64,000 nt of DNA from an uncultured Methanocorpusculum sp. (GTDB lineage: Archaea > Halobacteriota > Methanomicrobia > Methanomicrobiales > Methanocorpusculaceae), in the NCBI RefSeq assembly GCF_963667985.1, contig NZ_OY764081.1, positions 620,001 to 684,000 on the forward strand, written 5' to 3'. The notes below the pieces were generated by a model. That model saw nothing but the letters and a program-made list of their open reading frames with translations, was not told where the DNA came from and did not search any database. Below are positions 27,454 to 35,994 of this stretch, piece by piece. A program made the translations under genes and the position numbers. Within the stretch, counting starts at the first letter, position 1, and every line of letters starts with the position of its first letter.

Positions 27454-27550
27454 CGATTTTTACCCACGAAAAATCATCATTAAAAAATGGTCAAAATTGA
27501 TCGGCGGGAGGTGGTTTTGGAATCGAAACGGCAATTTGCGAGTGGAAGCG

Positions 27551-28119
27551 GGGACCTTTAGGTCCCTCAGCTGAGCAAATCTTTGATTTGCGAAAAATGA
27601 TCGAAAATTGATCACGGGAGAGGGGGTCTCAAAAACGATATCGGAAACCTTCAATCCAATTCGGGAAGGGTAGGCTGGGTGTGGAACTCGACCGCCCTCA
27701 GCTGAGCTAGTTGACAGACTTGCTATCGGCGGCCCTCACACGAAATTCACGAAAAAAACGCAAATCAAAGCTTTGCTCCGCTGAGGTCGGCCGCGTTCCG
27801 CGTCCAACACGCTCACGAAAACACGAAAAAGAAAGATTCGGTTGGGCGTGATAGATGTAGTACCCTCCCCTGGCCCCCAACACCGAATCGCACGAAAAGC
27901 AACTTAATTCACGAAAAGGGGGACAGGGGGTGGAAAAACGGGAGATTGTTTTTTATGCGGGGGGCTGGGCCGCGACTCCGGCGTTGAGGCGGGGTGGCGA
28001 ACAAGCGAGGGTCGAAGACCCGAGTCGGAGAGCAAATCCCTGATTTGCGAACGCGTTAATTCGCGGAGGGGTGCAAACCTTTGGTTTGCGTGCCGCCTCA
28101 AACAGACTCTGTCTGTTTG
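27551..28119. repeat. Cluster of perfect mini-hairpins with short loops
   Basis: Perfect short stems: GGGACC/GGTCCC (27551-27566), GCAAATC-TTT-GATTTGC (27575-27591), GGGTC-GAA-GACCC (28009-28021), GCAAATC-CCT-GATTTGC (28032-28048), GCAAACC-TTT-GGTTTGC (28073-28089) and CAAACAGAC-TCT-GTCTGTTTG (28099-28119). Most loops have exactly three bases, and the GCAAATC stem occurs twice. No T tracts follow, so they are not ordinary terminators. The pattern resembles REP-like repeat modules. Confidence 0.75.
27653..27686 (+). repeat. 34-bp inverted repeat, left arm
   Basis: Begins AATCCAATTCGGGAAGGGTA and ends GGCTGGGTGTGGAA. Its imperfect reverse complement is at 28149-28183. The arms enclose about 460 bases. 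Confidence 0.85.
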
Positions 28120-28148
28120 GGCTTATTCGCGGTTACATAAATTCAGGT

Positions 28149-28183
28149 TTCCACACCCAGCCGTATCCTTCCCAAATTGGATT
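28149..28183 (-). repeat. 34/35-bp inverted repeat, right arm
   Basis: Reverse complement reads AATCCAATTTGGGAAGGATA then CGGCTGGGTGTGGAA, matching the left arm except for a few substitutions and one extra base. The layout of long terminal inverted repeats around a short non-coding core resembles a non-autonomous (MITE-like) element; no target duplication was identified with certainty. Confidence 0.8.
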
Positions 28184-28230
28184 GAGAGCACACCGCGTAA
28201 CTCCTATTTAAAAAAATATGACACACCCCT

Positions 28231-29928
28231 TCAATCCTCCAGGATCATATAACTGGCAAAGTAGGTATCATTCCCCACTGGTTCGACGTAATCCAGAACA
28301 TACACTTCCCTTTGATAATTCTGATCCCAAGTGAGCATATACATCAGACCTCCGCCGGACTTACCGAGAGATATCCCCTCCCGGACAAACGACATGCCGT
28401 ATGAGTTGATTAAACCTAACTGATTTGTTCCAACAAGCGATTTGTCGCTGGAAAAAGCAAGAATTGTGCCGTTTCCCGTGACCGCAAATGGATAGAAACC
28501 TTCTCGTTGGAATGAACTGTTTGGATCCATCATCATGTCGGTAACGGCGGGGATGCCTTTGACTGCTGCAAGATAATGCATGGTCCTTACCTGGCTGATC
28601 AATTCATTTCGTTTCTGCCAGTCGATACTGACGGTATGAGAAAATGCGGCATGATGTTCATACATTCCTGCTCCGAGGAACCACTCATTGTTAATGGGCA
28701 GTACATAGGACAGTTTTAATTCTGTTATGTAATTCTGGTTTGGATTTGGATACAGATAAAATACATATCCGCCTCCCTGTTGTGCCCGGGCGATCATTCT
28801 CTGTACATATTTCACTCCGGTCGAATCTTCTGCTGACCAGGAATCCTTCCCGACAAGGGCCGGCTGATACGGGTGTGACAATATCGTGCCGTTCATATCT
28901 GCGGCGAATATATACATCTCGCCGTCAATGAACTCCCCTTTTGGATCATTGAATGCTGCAAGTGCCTTCTCTTCTCCCTCTTTATTGGCATAAATGAAGG
29001 CATTCACTACAAAGGTTTCTATCTCTTCCTGGGTGGTTGTGGTCCCTTCTATTTCACCAGGTTTTGGGAAATTGTCGACAAGCACGACCCGCCATGTTTG
29101 TCCATATCCGGGTTCTACTGTATTCCATACGGCGTTCCTCTGAGAAGTATTGTTCAATTCGGCTGAATAATAAATGTAGGATACGTGCCCTGACTCGTTT
29201 GTGAGGATCTCTGCGGCTGCTTTGGTGAATGAAGGTGTAAGCCCTAGCGGCGGGTTCGTGAGATCAACCCCGATTTGCCGCGTATCCTCATCATAGATCA
29301 CGCTCCCGTCGTCCTGAGCGACCCAAACGGTGTACCCGTATTCCGTTCTCAGTCTCTCCGCCGGTCCGGAGAAGAGATACCCTGAATCCATAATTACCTG
29401 CAGGGTCCCGTCAAAATTACCCTCTGCGTCATAGATCGGTGCGCTGACCTTTATTCCGCTTTCACCGTTTTGGAATGCGGTGTATTTGGATATGATACAC
29501 TGCGATCCGGCGGCTTTGAACACTTCTTCGGCGTACTGGTTTGTTATGATCTCCACGCCGATCAGCGAAAGTTTATCTGATTCCCCGGTAATCATCGTCA
29601 GGACGTTATCTTTATCGATGCGTTCGACATCATAGGAAAGAGGGATCTCACTTTTGAGTTTCATTATGGTCAGATATACTGAGGGGTCATCTGCCGGCAC
29701 GCCGTCGAGTTCCCGTGCGGCATTCCAGACCAATGCGGTTATCTGCTTCATCTGATCATCGATCGTCTGAATATACGGGTCGAGGACATCGTCCATTTCG
29801 GCATAATACTCCTCGGAAACCGGCTGAAGTTCCGGTGTTTCCTGCTCGGGAGTAATACAGCCGGATGCGGAGATGAAAAGAAGAACTATCAGTATGAAGA
29901 GGATCTTCGAAAAAGCATGTCGTTTCAT
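28231..29928 (-). CDS. Cache-domain lipoprotein, paralogue 2
   Basis: 565 aa. Signal helix ILFILIVLLFISASGCITP with lipobox ASGC; all further sequence is extracytoplasmic. Two sensor-like halves: residues 40-290 (KVSAPIYDAEGNFDGTLQV; YGYTVWVAQDDGSVIYDEDT) and 300-565 (EFIDGEMYIFAADMNGTILS; GGGYVFYLYPNPNQNY; EGFYPFAVTGNGTILAF). The second half resembles single Cache domains. No transmembrane output domain. It ends beside the repeat-rich region and is not followed by a partner gene. RBS AAGGAATC precedes the ATG. Confidence 0.87.
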   Translation of the reverse strand: MKRHAFSKILFILIVLLFISASGCITPEQETPELQPVSEEYYAEMDDVLDPYIQTIDDQMKQITALVWNAARELDGVPADDPSVYLTIMKLKSEIPLSYDVERIDKDNVLTMITGESDKLSLIGVEIITNQYAEEVFKAAGSQCIISKYTAFQNGESGIKVSAPIYDAEGNFDGTLQVIMDSGYLFSGPAERLRTEYGYTVWVAQDDGSVIYDEDTRQIGVDLTNPPLGLTPSFTKAAAEILTNESGHVSYIYYSAELNNTSQRNAVWNTVEPGYGQTWRVVLVDNFPKPGEIEGTTTTQEEIETFVVNAFIYANKEGEEKALAAFNDPKGEFIDGEMYIFAADMNGTILSHPYQPALVGKDSWSAEDSTGVKYVQRMIARAQQGGGYVFYLYPNPNQNYITELKLSYVLPINNEWFLGAGMYEHHAAFSHTVSIDWQKRNELISQVRTMHYLAAVKGIPAVTDMMMDPNSSFQREGFYPFAVTGNGTILAFSSDKSLVGTNQLGLINSYGMSFVREGISLGKSGGGLMYMLTWDQNYQREVYVLDYVEPVGNDTYFASYMILED

Positions 29929-29934
29929 GATCAG

Positions 29935-29988
29935 ATTCCTTAGTGAACAATAGTAATGGGAAAGTTCTTATATCTTTTTATCGTGGGA
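29935..29988 (-). promoter_or_regulatory. Conserved promoter block of Cache paralogue 2
   Basis: Same sequence block as at 26730-26780: TATA core at 29968-29976, TTTCCC and ATTGTTCACTA between promoter and start codon. Confidence 0.75.
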
Positions 29989-30057
29989 CTATCTCTCTGA
30001 TTTTTCTTGGAAATGTTTCGAGAGATAAAAAAATTAGGTTATTTTCTCTTGTGTTCC

Positions 30058-31752
30058 TCATTCAAGAATAATAAAACTTGCAAAGTAGGCATCGTCATCT
30101 GCCGGAACCACATATACAAGGATAAAATTTTCTTTGTTAATTGTGGAGTCCCACATAAGGGTATACATCAGTCCTCCTCCCTCTTTTCCAAGAGAGATAC
30201 CTTCCCGTATTAACGAGATATCTAATGAATTTACTCTCCCAAGCTGATTTGTACCTACAATGTCCGGATTTCTTGCAAATGCCAGTACAGTCCCGTTTTC
30301 GGTGATCGCCATTGGATATAATCCTTCGATCTGGATATCGCTGTTTGGATCCATCATCATATCAGTAACCGCAGAGACCCCCTCGACTTCTGCAAGATAC
30401 TGCATGGTTCGAACCTGTTTGATAAATTCGTTTCGCTCCTGCCAGTCAACGCTGGTCGTATGGGCGAGCGAGGTGTTGTGCTCGTACATTCCCGCACCGA
30501 TGAACCACTCATCATCTATCGGCATGACATAGGACAATTTCAACTCTGTGGTGAAATCCTGTGTCGGGTTTGGATACAGATACATGACATATCCGCCGCC
30601 CTGTTCTGCCCTGGCGATCTGTCTCTGTACATATTTTACTCCGGTCGTATCTTCCGCCATCCACAAATTCGTTCCGATAAGGGGCGGCTGATAGGGAAGT
30701 GATAGTACGGTACCATCCAGATTCCCGGCGAATATGTACAACTCTCCATCGATGAACTCCCCGTTTGGATTATTGAACTCCGCAATGCCCTCTGATTTTT
30801 CATGCGTCTGGGCATAAACGTAGGCATTGGTGACGAATGCTTTCAGCTCTTCCCTGGTAACCGTGAGTTCACTTGTTTGATGCGGCATCGGGACGTTGTC
30901 GATAAGCACGACCCGCCAGTTCTGTCCGTATCCCGGATCAAGCGTACTCCATACGGCATTCGTCTGAATGATATCGTGCCAGTCTATTGTATAGTAAATG
31001 TAGGATGTCTTTCCTGATTCATTGTCCAGAATGTCGGTGATCGCCGAGTTCAATGATGGCGGATATGCCGACGAGGGGTTCTTGAGATCTGCACCTATTT
31101 CCGGTGTGTCCTCGTCATAAATGACGATCCCGTCGTCCTGAGCGACCCAGACGGTATACCCGTATTTCGTTCTCAGTTCCTCTGCCGGTCCGGAGAAGAG
31201 ATACCCTACATCCAGAGCTACCTGAAGGGTACAGTCATAATTCCCGTTTACGTCATAAACCGGTGCGATGACCATGACTCCCTGTTCGCCGTTTTCAAAA
31301 AAGGTGAACTGGGATATCGTACAATTCTCACCTGCAGCTTTGAGTTCTTCTTCTGTGTAATGGTTGGCAGGAATATAGGTCCCGACCGCCCACTGAACAT
31401 ACTGTTCATTGGTAACAGCCCGTAAGATATTGTCCTTATCGAGGCGGCCGAGATCAAAGGACAGCGGGATCTCGCTTTTCAGTTTCAGTAATGCCAGATC
31501 GACCGCAGGATCGTCCATCGGCACACCGTCGAGTTCCCGTGCCGTCTCCCACACCAATGCGTTGATCTCCTGCATCTGCTCATCGACGGTCTGCATGTAA
31601 GGATACAGAACCGTATCCATCTTGGCATAATATTCATCTGAGACCGGTTGAAGTTCCGGGGTGTTCTGCGTCTCGAGAATGCAGCCGGATGTAGATATGA
31701 AAAGAAGAACAACTAAGATAAAGAGGATCTTCGAAAAAGCATGTCTTAGCAT
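30058..31752 (-). CDS. Cache-domain lipoprotein, paralogue 3
   Basis: 564 aa, same architecture as paralogue 2: signal helix ILFILVVLLFISTSGCILE with lipobox TSGC, N-terminal double Cache-like half (VMVIAPVYDVNGNYDCTLQV; YGYTVWVAQDDGIVIYDEDT) and C-terminal half (EFIDGELYIFAGNLDGTVLS; IEGLYPMAITENGTVLAFAR). Its 3' end is the closest match to the gene remnant at 26798. It stands alone, with its own conserved promoter block. Probably anchored on the outer face of the cell membrane as a ligand-binding protein (inference from domains). Confidence 0.87.
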   Translation of the reverse strand: MLRHAFSKILFILVVLLFISTSGCILETQNTPELQPVSDEYYAKMDTVLYPYMQTVDEQMQEINALVWETARELDGVPMDDPAVDLALLKLKSEIPLSFDLGRLDKDNILRAVTNEQYVQWAVGTYIPANHYTEEELKAAGENCTISQFTFFENGEQGVMVIAPVYDVNGNYDCTLQVALDVGYLFSGPAEELRTKYGYTVWVAQDDGIVIYDEDTPEIGADLKNPSSAYPPSLNSAITDILDNESGKTSYIYYTIDWHDIIQTNAVWSTLDPGYGQNWRVVLIDNVPMPHQTSELTVTREELKAFVTNAYVYAQTHEKSEGIAEFNNPNGEFIDGELYIFAGNLDGTVLSLPYQPPLIGTNLWMAEDTTGVKYVQRQIARAEQGGGYVMYLYPNPTQDFTTELKLSYVMPIDDEWFIGAGMYEHNTSLAHTTSVDWQERNEFIKQVRTMQYLAEVEGVSAVTDMMMDPNSDIQIEGLYPMAITENGTVLAFARNPDIVGTNQLGRVNSLDISLIREGISLGKEGGGLMYTLMWDSTINKENFILVYVVPADDDAYFASFIILE

Positions 31753-31764
31753 TATCAGACTCCT

Positions 31765-31810
31765 AAGTGAACAATTGTAGGGGGAAAGTTCTTATACCTT
31801 TTGTTGTGGG
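31765..31810 (-). promoter_or_regulatory. Conserved promoter block of Cache paralogue 3
   Basis: Third copy of the block; more diverged (TATA-like CTTATACCTT at 31791-31800 on the plus strand) but keeps AGTGAACAATT and the GGGAAAGTT element. Confidence 0.7.
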
Positions 31811-31930
31811 GTATTATTTGGGAGGATCAGGGGGGCTGAGGTAATAAAAATGTGGAAATTTTTGCGTCTAAGGGCACTCATACTATCATCGAAGAAAGTG
31901 TAATCACGTACTTTGCAAAAAAGGATTGAT

Positions 31931-32362
31931 TTAGGTGAATTTTATGGTAGTCAGCATAAGGAGCTGTGTTTTGCCGTCTGAAAAGACACCGCGAACGGCA
32001 ATACCCCTTACACCCGTTACACCGGCGCAGGCTTCTGTAAAGTACACTTCTCCGGTTCCTGCCTCTGGTGCCGGCTTTAGACTGACTGATTGCGGCAGCG
32101 AAACTCCTTCGATCTCAAGAGAGACCATGGTAAGTTCATCAACTCTGCGCCCTTCATAGATAGTGACGATCACATCATTGCCGACCACAAATACATGCAG
32201 AAGTACGTCCGGGTCTTCAAGTGATTTATCGATGACGTATCCGGTTCCAAGAAGTGCTGCACAGGCACAGGCAGCTACGATTATGATCGAGACAATAGCA
32301 AGAACGCTAGCCATGATCAGGCGTTTCTCTTTTTGGCTCTGTCTCCTATATTTTAGTGCCAT
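31931..32362 (-). CDS. Small membrane-anchored partner protein of the Cache array, copy 2 (intact)
   Basis: 143 aa. Basic N-terminus (ALKYRRQSQKEKR), one membrane helix (residues 16-42), then an external domain of about 100 residues with VFVVGNDVIVTIYEGRRVDE, probably beta-rich. It starts three bases after the stop of the upstream Cache gene (TGA GCA ATG), and the frameshifted paralogue at 23469-23884 sits in the same place behind another Cache gene. The pairing suggests that the two proteins work together. General shape recalls archaeal type IV pilin-like proteins, but I cannot assign the family. Confidence 0.75.
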   Translation of the reverse strand: MALKYRRQSQKEKRLIMASVLAIVSIIIVAACACAALLGTGYVIDKSLEDPDVLLHVFVVGNDVIVTIYEGRRVDELTMVSLEIEGVSLPQSVSLKPAPEAGTGEVYFTEACAGVTGVRGIAVRGVFSDGKTQLLMLTTIKFT

Positions 32363-32365
32363 TGC

Positions 32366-34027
32366 TCACTCCAAACGCATTACGCTGCCGTAGTAGGTCT
32401 CTTCATCTGCCGGCTCCACATAAATGAGTACATACACTTCTTTGTCCAGAGCAGCGTCCCAGACGAGGCTGTACATGAGCCCGCCTCCGGATTCACCCAG
32501 TGATATGATTTCCCGGACCGGGGACATATCATAGGAATTTGTGTATCCAAGCAAGTTCTTTCCGTTCTGTGATGAGTTGTATGCACTGCAAAGAACGGTT
32601 CCATTTGGATTCAGAGCAAAAGGATACAGTCCATCGATTTGGATTGTACTTTCCGGATCATTGATCATCTGCAAAATCTCCTCTTCTGGGAGTATGGTGG
32701 ATAGATACTGGAGTCCCCTCACCTGAGTGATCAGCTGATTTCGCTCCTCCCAGCTGTAGTTGAGAGACATGGTTCCCGGATAGATTCCTGCTCCAATCAG
32801 CCAGTCTTCATCGACCGACATGACATATGACAGCTTTAACTCAGGCAGGAATTTGTCGTTCGGGTTTGGATACTGATAGTACACGAATCCTCCTCCGAAT
32901 TTTGCTTTGTCGATAAATCTCTGGAGAGGTCTCACACCGATAATATCTTCTCCGTACCACCTGTTTGTTCCAACAAGGCTCTGCTGATACGGCAGAGCCA
33001 AGGTCGTTCCGTTCATGTCGTAGGCGAAGATGTAGAGTTCACCGTCGATGAACTCTCCATTCGGATCGTTGAACGCACGTAATGCCTCTTCTTTGGTTTG
33101 AGTCTGGGCGTAAATGTATGCTTTTTCAACAAATGCTTTCAGATCCTCGATGGTGGGTTTATTGTTTCCGTGTGGATCGAAGTTGGTATTGTCACTGAGA
33201 ACAACTCTCCATTCAATGTTGTTGGGCAGGTCGATCGTATCCCATACGGCGTTTGCCTGTACGTAATAGGTCCAGCCAACATTTTGAAACATGTATGATA
33301 CATTCCCCTGTTTTTCTTCAGCTATGAGGTTCATCGCGCTGCTGATGGTTGGTTCGCTGTACAGCGGATCGGTCAATGCGTTTTTATCGAGTTCTTGAAC
33401 GTCTTCATCATAGATTTGTACACCGTCCGGCTGGATCGACCAGATGGAATATCCTTACTGCATTTTTATTTCGTTTACCGGTCCGGCAAAAAGGTAGACC
33501 GGGTTTATGGAAACACGAAGAGAGGCGGTGTATATGCCGTTTTCATCATAGATGGGGGCAATGACCATGACCCCCGAGTCCCCGGTGATGAATGTGATTG
33601 GGGAAGTGATGATACAGCCGTATGTTGTATCAGTAAAATCCTCTTCGGTGATGGCAATACATGCATGAGCCCCGAAAAGTTCCTGATCTTTCTGGCTGCC
33701 GGTTGCCGCAATAAAGGTGTTGTCAGCGCCGACGATCCCTACTTCGTATGATGAGGGAATATTGCTGCGAAGTTGTAATAAGGCCTGTCTTTGTGTTTGG
33801 CTGTCTGTTTGCGTTCCCGTAAGATTACCTGCAGTGCTGTTTGTAAGGATGAATATTTCGTTGAGTTGTTCTTCGATGGCCGGGATGAATTCATCTAATG
33901 AACTCTGCATGTCGGCCAATTTTTCAGGGGAGACCGGTTCCATCTGTCGGGTCGTGATACACCCGCAAGTCAGAATTAGTGCCAGGATCAGACATATTAT
34001 GATAAAATGTATTGTTTGCCGTGTCAT
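32366..34027 (-). pseudogene. Cache-domain lipoprotein, paralogue 4, interrupted by an in-frame stop
   Basis: The most diverged copy. N-terminal part from ATG 34027: helix with lipobox LTCGC, then Cache-like SGVMVIAPIYDENGIYTASL to VNEIKMQ, where TAA (33455-33457) stops the frame. The same frame continues with GYSIWSIQPDGVQIYDEDV, exactly where the paralogues have KYGYTVW, so the stop replaces a tyrosine codon. The remaining sequence runs to 32366 without another stop (total about 553 codons). Either a recent nonsense mutation or a sequence error. It leads an operon with the partner gene 31931-32362. Confidence 0.8.
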
Positions 34028-34456
34028 TATGTCATAATCCTGAAGTATACAATTACTTTTTTACGTCTCCCAGTATATTTTATCTTGTCTATTTAACCCT
34101 GATTTTTGTCCAGTTTTTAGGAGCACGAATCATCCTTGTCTTATTTGCTTGGGCTCTAGTTTCGTATTTCCGGTAATATTTGGGCTATTTTTAAGTTGGC
34201 ATGTTGTTGATACTGAGGGGGAAACCTTATAATCTACTGAAGAATTTCGGCAGGAATTGGGAATCTAATGGAAATGGTGAGGTTCTACCAATAATTGACA
34301 CGCTACTCGTCACAAATCATCCAAATATGGGTTGCAAAACACATTTGGGTTATTTCGGGTGTGTGGTCACTGTGTGTTTTCGAGCGTTGATGCACGCACA
34401 TAATCTCCCCTTCATCCAACCATTTATACCTGCGGGGATACGATATCTTCAGTGAA
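34028..34456 (+). promoter_or_regulatory. Intergenic region with promoter of the cysteine desulfurase
   Basis: About 430 bases between divergent genes. A TATA-like CATTTATACC at about 34419-34428 lies some 30 bases before the desulfurase ATG, so that mRNA is nearly leaderless. The Cache paralogue 4 promoter on the other side lacks the conserved block found at the other copies. An 84-codon open frame (34201-34455) has no RBS or recognisable content and is not called. Confidence 0.5.
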
Positions 34457-35611
34457 ATGGCACAGGATCCCCGCCCTATTATCTACCTGAACAATGCCGC
34501 CACCAGCTGGCCGAAACCTCCCGCTGTCAGTGAAGCACTTTCGCGATCCCTCTCTCTTCCGGTATTTGGATCCGGGCGAACCACGGGAACACAGGGGGAG
34601 GACTATATTACACAGGCAAGAGATGAACTTTCTGCCCTCTTTGGAGTGGGCGATCCGGAAAACATTATCTTCACTCACAATGCGACAGATTCCTTAAACC
34701 TCCTCATATCCGGGTTCCTTGCTAATCAGAAACAGACATGCGGTGTTCTCACAACGGCGCTGGACCACAACTCGGTTCTCAGACCCCTCCACGAATATCA
34801 GCGGATGGGCCGTCTCCGGCTTGGGATTCTTCCCTTCGAACGTGGGGTGGTCAGCCCTGAATCGGTCGAAGAGGCCATTCAGAAGGACACCCGACTCATG
34901 GTAATGACGCACGCCAGCAATGTTCTCGGCTCCGTCCAGGACATTAAAGTGATCGGCGACATCCTCCATGACCGCGGGATATATTTCATTGTGGATGGAG
35001 CCCAGACTGCCGGACATATTCCCATCAATCTCCGTCACCTGCCGGTTGATGCCTTTGTTTTCACCGGTCACAAAGCATTATTCGGTGTTCCAGGGACCGG
35101 AGGATTTTATCTGAGGGATCCGCAGGCGATCTCTCCGGTAAGATTCGGCGGGACCGGCACGAACTCTCAGTCGTTATTTCACCCCGGGGAAATGCCGGAA
35201 AGGTTCGAAGCAGGAACACAAAACTATCCGGGCCTTGCGGCTCTCACTGCCGGCGTACGGTTCATCAAAGAAAAAGGGATCCCGGCTATCAGAGACAAAG
35301 CGGAAAAACAGTCCGTATATATTATCCGGGAACTCAAAAAAGAGGAAAAAATTACCGTCTACCATGAAACCCCGAAAGTGCCGGTCATTGCTTTCAATAT
35401 TCGCGGACTCTCAAACGATGATGTGGGTTTCATCCTTGCCAGAGCATATAACATAATTACCCGTACGGGTCTTCACTGTGCCCCGCTGGCACACAAAATC
35501 ATAGACGACGGACAGGGATGCATCCGTATGAGCCTTTCCTGTATGACAACAGACGAAGAATGCCGTCTCGCAGTTGAGGCCGTACGAGAGATCGCCCAAA
35601 ATGCGGATTAA
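34457..35611 (+). CDS. Cysteine desulfurase-family aminotransferase (class V)
   Basis: 384 aa, PLP enzyme of the NifS/SufS type. N-terminus IYLNNAATSWPKPPAVSEAL, PLP lysine in FTGHKALFGVPGTGGFYL near residue 205, and the catalytic cysteine in TGLHCAPLAHK near residue 340. It would supply sulfur for Fe-S clusters or other thio-cofactors. It matches the group 'cysteine desulfurase family protein' seen in anaerobes, often near selenium or redox genes. The downstream small gene overlaps its end by 11 bases. Confidence 0.92.
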   Translation: MAQDPRPIIYLNNAATSWPKPPAVSEALSRSLSLPVFGSGRTTGTQGEDYITQARDELSALFGVGDPENIIFTHNATDSLNLLISGFLANQKQTCGVLTTALDHNSVLRPLHEYQRMGRLRLGILPFERGVVSPESVEEAIQKDTRLMVMTHASNVLGSVQDIKVIGDILHDRGIYFIVDGAQTAGHIPINLRHLPVDAFVFTGHKALFGVPGTGGFYLRDPQAISPVRFGGTGTNSQSLFHPGEMPERFEAGTQNYPGLAALTAGVRFIKEKGIPAIRDKAEKQSVYIIRELKKEEKITVYHETPKVPVIAFNIRGLSNDDVGFILARAYNIITRTGLHCAPLAHKIIDDGQGCIRMSLSCMTTDEECRLAVEAVREIAQNAD

Positions 35612-35971
35612 ACAGTCGATTCAGCATAAATACTGTGCCGACGGTTCGTATATGAAGGAGTTTCTCCTTGACTCTCCCCTAACGAAGGAATTTTTTTTCT
35701 CTATCTGGGAAACTTCGGGAGCATCGAACAGGCCCCTAACCTCGGCGGAGGATTTTGCAAATTCAATAAACCCGACTGGTTTTCCATCAAGGGATTTGCC
35801 GGCGACACCACTGTTGAAGTGAGGTTCAAAAAAGAAACGATGGAGATTACCGTTGATTTTCTGTATTTTCTCTTCTCTTCCTATCATGAAGGGCCTATCG
35901 ATCTCACCGTCCTGAAGAGAAAAGAAACGTTCCGTGCAGCGCGGGTCAGAAAACATCTCTACGGTAAATGA
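35601..35971 (+). pseudogene. Small conserved-looking gene frameshifted at a T8 run
   Basis: ATG 35601 overlaps the end of the desulfurase gene. The first frame reads MRIKQSIQHKYCADGSYMKE and LLDSPLTKEFFF up to a run of eight T (35691-35698). The expected continuation is in another frame: LYLGNFGSIEQAPNLGGGFC, then EVRFKKETMEITVDFLYFLF, ending RKHLYGK at 35971. Together about 122 aa. I do not recognise the family. The overlap with the desulfurase suggests translational coupling. The homopolymer makes sequencing error, slippage or phase variation all possible. Confidence 0.65.
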
Positions 35972-35994
35972 GAGGATCGTTTTTCAGCCGCCGT

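Larger units (their letters stand above)
26847..28230. other. Non-coding stretch with nested repeats and mini-hairpins
   Basis: About 1.4 kb without a believable gene between the Cache remnant and the next Cache gene. It holds a direct-repeat pair, two long inverted-repeat pairs, a GA run near 27285-27305, two CTCAGCTGAG palindromes (27566-27575, 27697-27706) and a series of small perfect hairpins (27551-28119), each listed separately. Base composition changes from very AT-rich (26850-27480) to mixed and GC-rich (27480-28150), suggesting two separate insertions. Confidence 0.7.

Noticed and set aside
26818..28101. Several short open frames in the repeat-rich region
   Set aside because: They run through hairpins and inverted repeats, are of low complexity and have no RBS.
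27551..28119. Mini-hairpin cluster as a CRISPR array
   Set aside because: Hairpins are not equally spaced, repeats are not identical over 25-35 bases, and no cas gene is nearby.
34201..34455. 84-codon open frame before the cysteine desulfurase
   Set aside because: No RBS or recognisable sequence; it overlaps the likely promoter of the next gene.
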